Notes: a model not told the origin generated them from the letters alone. Positions 37,339 to 47,157 are shown, numbered from the stretch's first letter. The stretch: 64,000 bases of DNA from Oscillospiraceae bacterium (GCA_017527825.1 JAFXPO010000028.1:1-64000), one strand, 5' to 3'. Numbers and translations are program-made.

Positions 37339-40080
37339 TTAATCAAGCTTCGGCAGCTTGCTCATGACCTCCGCGCAGCGGGGGCACAGCCCATCCGCGT
37401 CTGCAGACGGCGAAAACTTCCAGCAGCGCGGGCATTTGACGCCCTGCGCCGCCTTGACCTCTACGTTCAGCTCGCCCTGCTTTACTTCAATCTGGGAGAC
37501 GATGAACAGGTCGGCGAGATCGGTGTCCGGCAGCGCGGCGGGATCGTCGCAGGTCAGTACGACCGCGGCTTCGAGGCTCTTGCCGATCTTCTTCTCGGCG
37601 CGGGCGGTCTCCAACGCGGCGTTTACGCTGTCGCGCAGCGTGCGGACGGTCTCCCAGCGGGAGAGGTCGCCGGTGAGGGCGTACTCCGCGAACGGCTTGT
37701 TCATGTCGTTGAACAGCACGTTGCGCACATCGTCGCCGTCCTTGTGCGGCATGGCGAGCCAGATTTCATCGCAGGTAAACGCGAGGATCGGCGCGAAGAG
37801 CTTCGTGAGCGTATCCAGCGTCAGGTACAGCGCGGTCTGCGCGGAAAGGCGGGAGTCGCTATCCTCCGCGTCGCAGTAGAGACGGTCCTTGACGATGTCG
37901 AGGTAGAACGTGGAGAGCACGCCGACGCAGAAGTCGTTGACCGCGTGGGTGATGATGTGGAACTCATAGTCGTTGTAGGCTTGCTCCACCTTCTCCACCA
38001 GCTCATTCAGCTTCGTGATGAGCCAGCGATCCAGCTCCGCCATTTCCTCCGCCGGCATCAAGTGGTTCGGGTCGAAGCCGACCAGATTGTCCAGCATGAA
38101 CTTGCAGGTGTTGCGGAACTTGAGATAGTTTTGGCTCAGCTGCTTGAAGATATTCTCGCCGCAGCGCACATCCGCGTGGTAGTCGGCGCTCGCCGCCCAC
38201 AGGCGAAGCATATCCGCGCCGTACTGCTTGAACACGTCCGCGGGATCGACGCCGTTGCCCAGCGACTTGTGCATCGCCTTCCCCTGCTCGTCCACAGTCC
38301 AGCCGTGGGTGACGCACTGCTTGAACGGCGCGCCCTTGCCCAGCGCTCCGACGGCGGTCAGCAGGCTCGACTGGAACCAGCCGCGGTACTGATCGAGACC
38401 CTCCAAATACATGTCGGCGGGCCAGAAGCCCTGATCCTTCTGCATGGAAGCGAAGTGCGTGGAGCCGGAGTCGAACCAGCCGTCCAGCGTGTCCTCCTCC
38501 TTGGTGAACGGACCCTTGGAGCCGCAGTGCGGGCAGGCGAAGCCGTCCGGCAGGAATTCGGAGGCTTCCTTTTCAAACCAGGCGTTGGAGCCTTCCTTCG
38601 CAAAGAGGTTCGAGATCGCCTCGATGCTCTCGTCGGTGCAGATGGGCTTGCCGCAGTCGGGGCAGTACACCACGGGGATCGGCAGACCCCACTTGCGCTG
38701 GCGGGAGATGCACCAGTCGTTGCGCTCGCGGATCATGGACTTCATGCGGTCGATGCCCCAGTCGGGCACCCAGCGCACGTCGTCCGCGGCGGCACAGGCG
38801 TCGTCCTTGAACGCTTCCACGGAGCAGAACCACTGCGGCGTGGCGCGGAAGATGATGGGACCCTTGCAGCGCCAGCAGTGCGGATAGCTATGAACGATGT
38901 CCTCGGCGGCAAACAGCGCGCCGCTCTCCTTCATGTCCGCGAGGATGACGGGGTTGCTCTCGTCGGTGGCCATGCCGGCGTACTTGCCCGCATAGTCGGT
39001 GTGGCGACCGCGGTCGTCAACCGGCACCACCATGTCCATGCCGTAGCGTTTGCAGGTCTCATAGTCGTCCGCGCCGAAGCCGGGGGCGGTGTGGACGCAG
39101 CCGGTGCCGCTGTCCATGGTGACGTAGTCGGCGTTCACAAGGCGGGAGGTCTTGTCGAGGAACGGGTGCCTGGCGAGCATGTTCTCGTAGAAGTTGCCGG
39201 GGTGGGTCTCGACGATCTCGTAGTCCTCCACGCCGCCGACCTTCATGACCTTGCTCACGAGGGCTTCAGCGAGAATATACATCTCGTCGTTTTCCTTGTT
39301 GCGCACGACGGCGTAGCTCTCGTCCGGGTGCATGGCAATGGCGAGGTTGCCGGGCAGCGTCCAGATGGTCGTCGTCCAGATCACGAAGCTGAGCTTCGCG
39401 TGATCGAGGTGGCTGAGCTTGCCGGAATCGTCGTGCATCGGGAACTTGACGTACACCGTGGTGACGGGGTCGTCCTGATACTCGATCTCAGCCTCGGCGA
39501 GGGCAGTCTCGTCCTTGGGGCACCAGTACACGGGCTTGAGACCCTTGTAGATGTAGCGCTTGCGGAACATCGCGCCGAAAACCTTAACCTCTTCCGCCTC
39601 GAAGCCGGGGTCCATGGTCTTATAGGGGTGCTCCCAGTCGGCGACGACGCCCATGCGCTTGAAGCCCTCGCGCTGCACGTCGATGTAGTGGTCGGCGAAC
39701 TCATGGCAGGCGGAGCGGAACTCCGGCACGCTCATCGCCTTGCGGTTGAGCTTGTTCTTCTTGATGATGGCGCTTTCGATGGGCATGCCGTGGTTGTCCC
39801 AGCCGGGGATGTACGGCGTGTAGTACCCGCGCATGGCGTGGGAACGGATGATGAAGTCCTTGAGCGCCTTATTGAGCGCGTGGCCCATGTGCAGGTTGCC
39901 GTTGGAGAACGGAGGGCCGTCGTGCAGCGAGAAGCGGGGCTTGCCCTCGTTCTTCTTGAGCAGCTCGCGGTAGATATCCAGCTCTTCCCATTTCTTGAGC
40001 ATTTCCGGCTCACGGTTGGGCAGTCCCGCCCGCATGGGGAAGCCGGACTTGGGCATATTCAGCGTCTGTTTGTATTCCAT
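37339..40080 (-). CDS. ileS: Isoleucyl-tRNA synthetase
   Basis: This 913-residue class I synthetase has HIGH motif GNLHMGHA near residue 60, the editing domain and the KMSKS-type loop AMHKSLGN near residue 600 (His for Ser in KMSKS, as in many clostridia). The C-terminal zinc ribbon reads CPRCWKFSPSADADGLCPRC. The start at 40080 was chosen for homology (MEYKQTLNMPKSGFPMRAGL); the frame extends 30 codons into the promoter. No T-box fits in its 40-base leader. Confidence 0.96.
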   Translation of the reverse strand: MEYKQTLNMPKSGFPMRAGLPNREPEMLKKWEELDIYRELLKKNEGKPRFSLHDGPPFSNGNLHMGHALNKALKDFIIRSHAMRGYYTPYIPGWDNHGMPIESAIIKKNKLNRKAMSVPEFRSACHEFADHYIDVQREGFKRMGVVADWEHPYKTMDPGFEAEEVKVFGAMFRKRYIYKGLKPVYWCPKDETALAEAEIEYQDDPVTTVYVKFPMHDDSGKLSHLDHAKLSFVIWTTTIWTLPGNLAIAMHPDESYAVVRNKENDEMYILAEALVSKVMKVGGVEDYEIVETHPGNFYENMLARHPFLDKTSRLVNADYVTMDSGTGCVHTAPGFGADDYETCKRYGMDMVVPVDDRGRHTDYAGKYAGMATDESNPVILADMKESGALFAAEDIVHSYPHCWRCKGPIIFRATPQWFCSVEAFKDDACAAADDVRWVPDWGIDRMKSMIRERNDWCISRQRKWGLPIPVVYCPDCGKPICTDESIEAISNLFAKEGSNAWFEKEASEFLPDGFACPHCGSKGPFTKEEDTLDGWFDSGSTHFASMQKDQGFWPADMYLEGLDQYRGWFQSSLLTAVGALGKGAPFKQCVTHGWTVDEQGKAMHKSLGNGVDPADVFKQYGADMLRLWAASADYHADVRCGENIFKQLSQNYLKFRNTCKFMLDNLVGFDPNHLMPAEEMAELDRWLITKLNELVEKVEQAYNDYEFHIITHAVNDFCVGVLSTFYLDIVKDRLYCDAEDSDSRLSAQTALYLTLDTLTKLFAPILAFTCDEIWLAMPHKDGDDVRNVLFNDMNKPFAEYALTGDLSRWETVRTLRDSVNAALETARAEKKIGKSLEAAVVLTCDDPAALPDTDLADLFIVSQIEVKQGELNVEVKAAQGVKCPRCWKFSPSADADGLCPRCAEVMSKLPKLD

Positions 40081-40120
40081 AGGTCGTCTCTCCCGTGACA
40101 AATTTGCATAACAACCACAT

Positions 40121-40149
40121 ATATTATTAGATAATGGAGCGTTTGTCAA
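40121..40149 (-). promoter_or_regulatory. Promoter of ileS
   Basis: TTGACA (40144-40149), a 17-base spacer and TAATAT (40121-40126). Confidence 0.75.
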
Positions 40150-40174
40150 GCTTTTCGGCGCGCCGGGCAACGGA

Positions 40175-40204
40175 TTGACGGACGAAGCGCGGATATGATA
40201 AAAT
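40175..40204 (+). promoter_or_regulatory. Promoter of the transglutaminase-like gene
   Basis: TTGACG (40175-40180), an 18-base spacer and TAAAAT (40199-40204) with an upstream TG (extended -10). Confidence 0.6.
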
Positions 40205-40235
40205 AATGGAAAACTGCGGTAAGGGAGATGGGATG

Positions 40236-42239
40236 ATGAAAAAAACGGTGGTGCTGCTGTTGGCGCTGGCGGGCGCGCTGGCGCTTTCCGTGAACGCGTT
40301 TGCCGCCGACGAGGCGTCGTGGTGGGCGATGCCGGAGGAGGCGGTACGGACAGACGCCGAACCCGTGTTCGCCGCGAGCGGGACGCGGAGCGAAGCGCCC
40401 TTTTCCGGTCGGTATTTCGACCAGCTCGACCACGACGGTCAGCAGATCTATCTCGCGCTGAGGGACGCGGTCCGGGCAGCCGTCAACGGGGAGGAAAAAG
40501 CCTATCTTCAGGACGAGGACGGGAAGTTCTATTTTCCCGTGCGGGCGGAGAATCTGACCGGTCTGACGGAGGAGAACTACGAAACCTACTTGCGAGACTG
40601 CTATTACACGGTGCGCAGCGCGTTCGAGAACGACCTGCCCAGAGAGGAGATCGCGCTCGGCTCGACGGTTTCCTATTTTGACTGGGATACATACCGAAAT
40701 ACCTGGCATTATGTGGATCAAACCGGACATTCGCCCTATCTGGTGTTGTATGTTTACGCATGGGATGACTACGCGATCGAGCGGATCATAAAGCTGGACG
40801 CTGCGGTTGACGAGTTTTATGACGGGTTTACCAGTGAAGGTATGCCGGACAAGCCCGCGCTGGAACAATACCGGTACATCCACGATTATCTGTGCAAGAA
40901 CTGCTTCTATAACCATGACGCGGTCCATTCGGTGAGTCGGGACGATCCCGGCTATGAGGCGTTCGAAATGGCGCACTGTGCCTACGGGGCGCTGGTGGAG
41001 CTGACCTTCGGCAGCGGCGATCGCGGCGGCGTGGTGTGCGAGGGGTACTCGGAGGCGTTCGAGCTGCTTTGTCAGAGGGTCGGTCTCCCCTGCGCCACCG
41101 TGGACGGCGACGGCGACATGAGCGGCGATACGCTCCAAAACAACCACGAGTGGAACATCATCCGCCCCTATGACAACGGCGTCTGGTACGCGGTGGACGT
41201 GACCTGGGACGATGAGCGCGACGACCTTGACGACCTGGGGTATCAGGACGCGCTGGTATTCTATCAAACCTGGACGTACCGGTACTTTGCAGACAACCGC
41301 TATTTCACCGCGCACGAGGGCGAGCCGAGGCAGGATCACGCGGCGATGACCCAGATTCGATACGCGATCGACGGTCTGACGCTGGAAGCGCCCGCGCTCA
41401 CCGCCGACTACATCGCCGAGGTGGACGAGTGGGTACCCGAAGAGCTGCTGCTGCGTGTGCCGGACGGCGCGAAGGCAAGTCGCCTGAGCGAGGTGATCGG
41501 CGTTTTGCGCTACAACAACTACAACGCGCGGATGATTACCGTGCAGCTGGTGGGCGATCTGGACGCGGACGCGCGGGTCACGGTGCCCGACGGCGACTAT
41601 CTCCGGCTGTTCGGGAACACGCAGCGGGCGGCGCCCGCCATCCGGCGCGGCGAGAGCTACGCGGGCGTTCTCTTCTCCGTCGACGCGGGCGGAATGCTGG
41701 ACCTTTTTGATGTGGCGCTGGACGGAAACGGCGTTCCGGCGACAGGCGCGATGCTCGACCTCGGCGCGGGAACGGAGGATCACCGCGCGATCGCGGAGCT
41801 GTGCCGCTGCGCCGTGACGGGCAGCCGGGGCGCTTACGCGGTCACCACGGCGGCGAACGCCAAGCTGTACCTCAGCGACAGCGTTTCCTTTACCGACAAC
41901 CTCATCGGCGAAGCCGCGGCGGACATCGATCTCGCGGACACCGCGCTGCTGCACTTCAACTACACCTGGAACGGCGGCGTGACCGGCGATCACGTCAATC
42001 CGCAATACGCGTGGCTGGAAGCCACGAGGGACGGCGTGTATGTGAGCTTCTTCTCTCTGGAGGACGCGACGCTGTGCTGCGCGATCTATACCGAGGAGGG
42101 CGGACGGATGCTCGACGCTGATTCGCTGAGCGCGGAGCGCGGGTTCCACACCTATTGCTTTTCCAGGCTGACCAAGGACTACAACGGGATGAGCATGCGT
42201 CTGTTTGCCCTGCGGGGGGACGGCTCGCCCATCTTCTGA
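40236..42239 (+). CDS. Secreted transglutaminase-like cysteine peptidase protein
   Basis: This 667-residue exported protein has signal peptide MKKTVVLLLALAGALALSVN, then AFA, with cleavage near residue 24. A transglutaminase-like domain occupies about residues 200-340, with the triad Cys in GGVVCEGYSEAF (about 268), His in NNHEWNII (about 303) and Asp in YAVDVTWDDE (about 321). The C-terminal half contains motifs like GMLDLFDVALDGNG and AKLYLSDSVSFTDNLIGE, suggestive of a right-handed beta-helix. An ATG one codon upstream is equally possible. Its role may be cell wall or peptide processing; no partner is encoded beside it. Confidence 0.85.
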   Translation: MKKTVVLLLALAGALALSVNAFAADEASWWAMPEEAVRTDAEPVFAASGTRSEAPFSGRYFDQLDHDGQQIYLALRDAVRAAVNGEEKAYLQDEDGKFYFPVRAENLTGLTEENYETYLRDCYYTVRSAFENDLPREEIALGSTVSYFDWDTYRNTWHYVDQTGHSPYLVLYVYAWDDYAIERIIKLDAAVDEFYDGFTSEGMPDKPALEQYRYIHDYLCKNCFYNHDAVHSVSRDDPGYEAFEMAHCAYGALVELTFGSGDRGGVVCEGYSEAFELLCQRVGLPCATVDGDGDMSGDTLQNNHEWNIIRPYDNGVWYAVDVTWDDERDDLDDLGYQDALVFYQTWTYRYFADNRYFTAHEGEPRQDHAAMTQIRYAIDGLTLEAPALTADYIAEVDEWVPEELLLRVPDGAKASRLSEVIGVLRYNNYNARMITVQLVGDLDADARVTVPDGDYLRLFGNTQRAAPAIRRGESYAGVLFSVDAGGMLDLFDVALDGNGVPATGAMLDLGAGTEDHRAIAELCRCAVTGSRGAYAVTTAANAKLYLSDSVSFTDNLIGEAAADIDLADTALLHFNYTWNGGVTGDHVNPQYAWLEATRDGVYVSFFSLEDATLCCAIYTEEGGRMLDADSLSAERGFHTYCFSRLTKDYNGMSMRLFALRGDGSPIF

Positions 42240-42253
42240 CAACCGGATACAGC

Positions 42254-42288
42254 AAAAGGGACGGCTCGAAAAGCCGTCCCTTTTGATT
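42254..42288. terminator. Bidirectional terminator between convergent genes
   Basis: A 13-bp stem AAAAGGGACGGCT/AGCCGTCCCTTTT with a CGAAA loop. Confidence 0.8.
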
Positions 42289-42292
42289 GGTT

Positions 42293-44215
42293 TTACCCGA
42301 ACGTCACGTCCACGTCCATGGCGCGGAGCGTCGCGACGGTCTCGGTCATGCGCTCGGTGATCTCCAGATCGTAGGTCACCATGTCCCGTCCCGGCGGCAC
42401 GTCGGAGGGATGGGTAACGGACACGCCGCGGTCGCCGGGATGATCGGGGGCGCTGTAGGTGGCGTAGAGCGTAATATCGGCGTTCAGGACAGGCTCGTTT
42501 TCAAACAGCGAGGCGCTGACGTGTTCCGCCGCCACGTCGCGCAGCACCGCGTCGTAGATCAGCTCCGCCTCGTGGGCGGTCAGCACGCGGTCGCGGGAGT
42601 CGTCGCGATACAGGTAGACGTCGCCGCCGGTGAAGCGCAGATCGGGCAGGGTGCGCGGGTCGGTGTCGCTGTTGTAGTAATAGCGCCCCAGCGTGCGGGC
42701 AACCACGGCCGTCTCGGAGTTGTTCAGCGCGGTGAGCGTCGCGGCGAGGGAGTCAGGATCGTCCAGCTCATCGGCAAAGATGACGATATGGGGATAGCGG
42801 CGTTGGACAAGCCGCCCGTCGCTGAGGGTGTAGTCCACGGAGAGGTAGCCGTAGGCGGCGCCGGTCTCGCTGTAATCCCGCTGCTGCGAACCGTCATTCC
42901 ATTCCAGCTGCCGCGCCTTGTCGCTGACCACGGACTGGTGCGCCTCGGTGATGAGACGGATGGTCTCGGGGTCACGGATGCCGAACAGGTAGGTGTGGGC
43001 GCTGCTGTTGTAGAGGTTCATGCTCACGGTGGCGGCCTGCACGTCGTCCACGTCCGGCACATAGCCCTCGTAGCCCGTGAGGTCGAGGGTCATGGCGCAG
43101 CCCATGGCGACCAGCACGGCGACCACGGCGACCGCGCCGCGCCAGCCGGACTTCCACACGCGGAAGCTCTTTTTGAGCAGCATCTCCGCGAGGAAGTAGC
43201 CGATCAGTCCCGCCAGCGCCATGCAGCCCAGCGTGCCGGGCAGCGAGTAGCTGCCGGAGGAGCGGAACTGCCCGAAGAACAGGAAGTACAGCAGCTGCCC
43301 CAGCGCCAGCGCCGCGCAGAACGTGACGCCGTACTTGAAGATGGGACGCGCCCAGTCGATCGCGACGGTGGAGCCGGTCGCCTCGCTGTGACGCTTGCGG
43401 TAGACCAGCAGCCCCAGCGCCGCGAACACCAGACCCGCGGCGGTGTAGATCAGCAGCCAGTCGAGGCCGAGGAGATAAAGCTCATGGGTCTCTTCCACGA
43501 GGGTGACGCCGTTTTCCAGAACCTCATAGGTTTTTTGCGTGGCGCGGACGCCGTTTTCCACCAGCTTGACGATGGGCGAGAACGCCGTGAGCGTCGGTTC
43601 GATGCTGTCCATCCAGCCGTAGAGGAAGTTGCCCGCGAACGCCTTGACCAGCAGTTCCATGCCCACCACCAGCACGTTCAGCGCACCGTAGAACACCGGC
43701 GCGGCTAAAATCTGTCCGGTGAACATCATGCAAAACACGGCGAAGGAGTAGAAGAACAGCGGCGGCAGCATCAGCGAGAGCGACATCTGCTCCAGCAGCC
43801 GCGCGCTGAACGCGCCGTGCGTCGCCAGCGCCGCCATGGACAGCAGAACGGTAAGCAGCAGCGGGGCGAGCTGGCTGCAAAGCCCCGCGAGATAGTGGGT
43901 GACGTACAGCGTCTCGCGCCGCTCCGGCAGGGCGTGGAGTCCGTAGGTGGCGCGGGGATTGGTGAGGTACGAGAACGCCGCCATGGCGAACAGGATGCCC
44001 GTGAAAAACGCGCTCCAATAGCCGACGTTGCCGGCGATGTTCAGCGCGTCATACTGCGCGTTCCACGCGCTGAGATACGGGTCGTGGTTGAGCGCGGTCA
44101 GCAACCCCAGCGGCAGGAAGAGCCAGAGCAGCGTATAGCCCGCCGTCAGCGGCCACCAGCGCTTTAAGTCGTGCAGGAAAACCGTCCGGTTAAAGAATGA
44201 TGTCTTTGACTGCAT
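42293..44215 (-). CDS. Large ABC transporter permease with extracytoplasmic domain
   Basis: This 640-residue permease has an N-terminal block of about six to seven helices, another group near residues 255-360, and then a soluble domain of about 260 residues after a helix near 365-385 (RGAVAVVAVLVAMGCAMTL). The soluble part (SMNLYNSSAHTYLFGIRDPETIRLITEAHQSVV) resembles the C-terminal regions of large clostridial ABC-2 permeases. It starts after GGGAGG inside the ATPase gene (26-base overlap). It forms an exporter with the next two genes; the substrate is unknown. Confidence 0.85.
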   Translation of the reverse strand: MQSKTSFFNRTVFLHDLKRWWPLTAGYTLLWLFLPLGLLTALNHDPYLSAWNAQYDALNIAGNVGYWSAFFTGILFAMAAFSYLTNPRATYGLHALPERRETLYVTHYLAGLCSQLAPLLLTVLLSMAALATHGAFSARLLEQMSLSLMLPPLFFYSFAVFCMMFTGQILAAPVFYGALNVLVVGMELLVKAFAGNFLYGWMDSIEPTLTAFSPIVKLVENGVRATQKTYEVLENGVTLVEETHELYLLGLDWLLIYTAAGLVFAALGLLVYRKRHSEATGSTVAIDWARPIFKYGVTFCAALALGQLLYFLFFGQFRSSGSYSLPGTLGCMALAGLIGYFLAEMLLKKSFRVWKSGWRGAVAVVAVLVAMGCAMTLDLTGYEGYVPDVDDVQAATVSMNLYNSSAHTYLFGIRDPETIRLITEAHQSVVSDKARQLEWNDGSQQRDYSETGAAYGYLSVDYTLSDGRLVQRRYPHIVIFADELDDPDSLAATLTALNNSETAVVARTLGRYYYNSDTDPRTLPDLRFTGGDVYLYRDDSRDRVLTAHEAELIYDAVLRDVAAEHVSASLFENEPVLNADITLYATYSAPDHPGDRGVSVTHPSDVPPGRDMVTYDLEITERMTETVATLRAMDVDVTFG

Positions 44216-45086
44216 AGTCAGCGCCTCCCAGCTCATAGATGAAGATTTCCTCCAGCGTCAGCGGCACGGCTTCCAGAAAAACCGGCTGGAACTGCGCCAG
44301 CGCGGCTTCGATGTCATGCTGCGCGCCGCGGAAGATGATGGTGTGCACGCGCCCCACGACGCTTTGGTGCAGCACGGTGAGCGTCTCCGGCAGCGTCGGC
44401 GCGTCGCCGTCGAACACCACCTGCAATTTCACCGTGTTGTCCTGCAATTCGGACAGGCTGCGTTCTAAGAGCACCTTGCCCTTGTTCATGATGCCGACGT
44501 GGTCGCACACGTCCTCCAGCTCGCGCAGGTTGTGGGAGGACACCAGCACCGTCGTCCCCCGCTCCGCCACGTCCTGCATGATCAGCCCCCAGACCTGACG
44601 GCGCATCACGGGGTCCAGCCCGTCCACCGGCTCGTCGAGAATGAGGTAGTCCGGCATGCAGCTCATCGCCAGCCAGAACGCCGCCTGCTTCTGCATACCC
44701 TTGGACATGCGGCGGATGGGCTGCTTTTCGTTCAGCTCGAACACGGATTTCAGCTTCTCATAGCGCTCCATGCTGAACCGGGGATAAAAGCCCTTGTAAT
44801 ATGCCATCATTTCCCCGATGCCCGCCTGCATAAAATAGTACCAGTCATCGGGGATGGACGCGATGCGCGTCTTGACGGCGGGATTCTCCCACACCGCCTG
44901 CCCGTCCAAGGTGAGCGTGCCGGAATCCTGCCGGTACACGCCGGTCAGGTGCCGCAGCAGCGTGGTCTTGCCCGCGCCGTTGGGACCCACCAGCCCGTAG
45001 ATCGCGCCCTGCGGCACGGTCACGTTGGCGTCGTCCAGCGCGCGGAATCCGTCAAAGGTCTTGACGAGGTGTTTGACTTCAATCAT
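44190..45086 (-). CDS. ABC transporter ATP-binding protein
   Basis: This 298-residue ATPase has Walker A GPNGAGKTT near residue 37, signature RMSKGMQKQAAFWLAM and Walker B YLILDEPVDGLDP. The signature is the degenerate form found in YtrB-like and lantibiotic-type exporters. The start at 45086 follows GGAGGGAG and overlaps the GntR stop (ATGA). Operon partner of the permease and repressor. Confidence 0.9.
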   Translation of the reverse strand: MIEVKHLVKTFDGFRALDDANVTVPQGAIYGLVGPNGAGKTTLLRHLTGVYRQDSGTLTLDGQAVWENPAVKTRIASIPDDWYYFMQAGIGEMMAYYKGFYPRFSMERYEKLKSVFELNEKQPIRRMSKGMQKQAAFWLAMSCMPDYLILDEPVDGLDPVMRRQVWGLIMQDVAERGTTVLVSSHNLRELEDVCDHVGIMNKGKVLLERSLSELQDNTVKLQVVFDGDAPTLPETLTVLHQSVVGRVHTIIFRGAQHDIEAALAQFQPVFLEAVPLTLEEIFIYELGGADYAVKDIIL

Positions 45087-45448
45087 TTCTCTTCTCCCTC
45101 CTTGCACAGCGCTTCGATCTCAGCCTGACTCATGCCCATGGCGCGCAGCTCCGCGGCGGTCTCCCGCAGTCGCTCGGCAAGCTCCCGCCGCCGGGCGTCG
45201 TCTTGGGCGCGCTCGCCGCGCACGGCAAAGCTGCCCTTGCCGGGCACCGACGCGGCGTAGCCCTCCGCCTCCAGCTCGTTGTACGCCCGCTGGATGGTGT
45301 TGGGATTGATGGCGAGCTGGCTCGCGAGCTGCCGCACGCTCGGCAGCTTCTCCCCGTCGGCAATGGCGCCGCTGACGATCAGCTTGCGCAGCCCGTCCTT
45401 GACCTGCTCGTAGATCGGACGCGCGTCGCGGTAGTTTAAAGTGATCAA
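45083..45448 (-). CDS. GntR-family repressor, YtrA subfamily
   Basis: This 121-residue protein has the winged helix RPIYEQVKDGLRKLIVSGAIADGEKLPSVRQLASQLAINPNTIQRAYNELEAEGY and a short helical tail. It starts with TTG, six bases after GGGGGAG. The dyad at its own promoter (45477-45496) fits autorepression. The module order repressor-ATPase-permease matches the one at 10.3 kb but the proteins are not close copies. Confidence 0.9.
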   Translation of the reverse strand: MITLNYRDARPIYEQVKDGLRKLIVSGAIADGEKLPSVRQLASQLAINPNTIQRAYNELEAEGYAASVPGKGSFAVRGERAQDDARRRELAERLRETAAELRAMGMSQAEIEALCKEGEEK

Positions 45449-45468
45449 CGGTGCTCCCCCTTTCGATG

Positions 45469-45524
45469 AACTGTATTAACTGTTCTAGTACAGTTAGGAT
45501 AGCCTGCTCTGTATGATTTGTCAA
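45469..45524 (-). promoter_or_regulatory. Promoter and operator of the second GntR-ABC module
   Basis: TTGACA (45519-45524), a 17-base spacer and TATCCT (45496-45501). Immediately downstream lies the perfect dyad TAACTGT-N6-ACAGTTA (45477-45496), with a third half site AACTGT at 45469-45474, covering the transcription start. Confidence 0.8.
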
Positions 45525-45575
45525 GAGCCATTTTCAAAATCTCGCGGGCATTGTGGAAAAGGCACCAGAATAGCG

Positions 45576-45612
45576 TTTGTCTATTGACAAAAGGGAGATT
45601 CTTTGGTATAGT
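45576..45612 (+). promoter_or_regulatory. Promoter of the alanine symporter gene, with dyad
   Basis: TTGACA (45584-45589), a 17-base spacer and TATAGT (45607-45612). The perfect dyad TTTGTC-N4-GACAAA (45576-45591) overlaps the -35 box. Confidence 0.75.
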
Positions 45613-45677
45613 CTCATAGAAATTTTTGAAGTCTTAGTTCAAAAAAATTAATAGATAAGTTTAGGAGAGTGAAAAAA

Positions 45678-47081
45678 ATGGATGCGATCATTCAGATCAA
45701 CAGCGCCATCAACGGTTTCGTCTGGGGCCCGGTGATGCTGGTGCTGCTGGTCGGTACGGGATTGTACCTGAGCATTTCCACGGGCTTTGTGCAGTTCCGC
45801 AAATTCGGCTACGCGATGAAGAACACCATCGGCAAGGTCTTTCACAAGGCGGAGGCAGGTCACGGCGAGATCACCCCGTTTCAGGCGGTGACCACGGCGC
45901 TGGCGGCGACCGTCGGCACCGGCAACATCGCCGGCGTCACCGGCGCGATCATCCTCGGCGGTCCCGGCGCGGTGTTCTGGATGTGGATTTCGGCGCTCGT
46001 CGGCATGTGCACCAAGTACGCCGAGGTGCTGCTCGCGGTGAAGTATCGCGAGCGCAACGAAAACGGCGAGTGGGTCGGCGGCCCGATGTACTACATTAAA
46101 AACGGTCTCGGCAAGCATTTCAAGTGGCTGGGCACGGTCTTCGCCGTCCTCGGCGCCATCGCGGCGTTTGGCATCGGCAACATCTCCCAGATCAACTCCA
46201 TCGCCGACTCCGTCAATCAGGTGGCGCAGGCGTTCAACCCCGCCGCCGTGGACGCGAAGAGTACCATTGCGCTCGTGACCGGCATCGTCATCGCGATCTT
46301 TGTCGGTCTCGTCGTCATCGGCGGCGTGAAGCGCATCGGCCAGGTCACGGAAAAGCTGGTGCCGTTCATGGCGGCCATCTACATCGTCTGCGCGGTGATC
46401 GTGGTCATCGCTCACGCCGGCACGATCCCCGCCGTGTTCGGTATGATCTTCAAGGGCGCGTTCAACCCCTCCGCCGTCGTCGGCGGCGCGGCGGGCATCA
46501 CCATCCGTCTCGCCATGACCAAGGGCGTCGGTCGCGGCGTGTTCTCCAATGAGGCGGGCCTCGGCTCCGCGCCCATCGCCCACGCCTCCACCTCCGAGCG
46601 CGACCCCGTCAAGCAGGGGCTTTACGGCATCTTCGAGGTGTTCATGGACACCATCGTCATCTGCACGCTGACCTCGCTGGTCGTCCTGTGCTCCGGCGTG
46701 GCGGAAGGTCACTGGGGCGAGGGCGCTCTCGCCGGCGCGACCACCACCATCGCGGGCTTCTCCACGGTGTTCGGACCGAAGTTCGGCGCGTCGCTGCTGG
46801 CGATCGGTCTGCTGCTCTTCGCCACGTCCACGATCCTCGGCTGGTCGCTCTACGGCACGCGCTGCATCGAGTACCTGTTCGGTCACAAGGCGGTGAAGCC
46901 CTATCAGCTGCTGTTCGTCGTCGTGATCGTGCTCGGCGCGGTGGCGGACCTCACGCTGGTGTGGGACATCTCCGACACGCTCAACGGACTCATGGCGATC
47001 CCGAACCTGATCGGATTGCTGCTGCTCAGCCCTGTGGTCATCAAGGTGACGCGCGACTACTTCAAGGCGATCAAAAAGTGA
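45678..47081 (+). CDS. Sodium:alanine symporter, AGCS family
   Basis: This 467-residue permease has about eleven helices. The family signatures are FQAVTTALAATVGTGNIAGVTGAIILGGPGAVFWMW and GRGVFSNEAGLGSAPIAHASTSERDPVKQGLYG. It imports alanine or glycine with sodium. The ATG at 45678 lies 10 bases after AGGAG; a GTG three codons earlier sits on that site. It is single-gene, between a promoter with a dyad and a terminator. Confidence 0.93.
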   Translation: MDAIIQINSAINGFVWGPVMLVLLVGTGLYLSISTGFVQFRKFGYAMKNTIGKVFHKAEAGHGEITPFQAVTTALAATVGTGNIAGVTGAIILGGPGAVFWMWISALVGMCTKYAEVLLAVKYRERNENGEWVGGPMYYIKNGLGKHFKWLGTVFAVLGAIAAFGIGNISQINSIADSVNQVAQAFNPAAVDAKSTIALVTGIVIAIFVGLVVIGGVKRIGQVTEKLVPFMAAIYIVCAVIVVIAHAGTIPAVFGMIFKGAFNPSAVVGGAAGITIRLAMTKGVGRGVFSNEAGLGSAPIAHASTSERDPVKQGLYGIFEVFMDTIVICTLTSLVVLCSGVAEGHWGEGALAGATTTIAGFSTVFGPKFGASLLAIGLLLFATSTILGWSLYGTRCIEYLFGHKAVKPYQLLFVVVIVLGAVADLTLVWDISDTLNGLMAIPNLIGLLLLSPVVIKVTRDYFKAIKK

Positions 47082-47082
47082 A

Positions 47083-47107
47083 AAAGAGGGCGCAAGCCCT
47101 CTTTTTT
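47083..47107 (+). terminator. Terminator of the symporter gene
   Basis: Stem AAAGAGGGC/GCCCTCTTT with a GCAA tetraloop and T6. Confidence 0.85.
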
Positions 47108-47128
47108 CTTGATAGGTGCAAATTTTTC

Positions 47129-47157
47129 TTGACCCCATGGGAAAACTGTGATACTAT
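47129..47157 (+). promoter_or_regulatory. Promoter of rpsO
   Basis: TTGACC (47129-47134), a 17-base spacer and TACTAT (47152-47157). The leader of about 86 bases contains the stem CTCCC/GGGAG and may be the S15 autoregulatory site. Confidence 0.6.

Noticed and set aside
40081..40149. Ile T-box before ileS
   Set aside because: The promoter lies about 40 bases from the start codon, leaving no room for a T-box.
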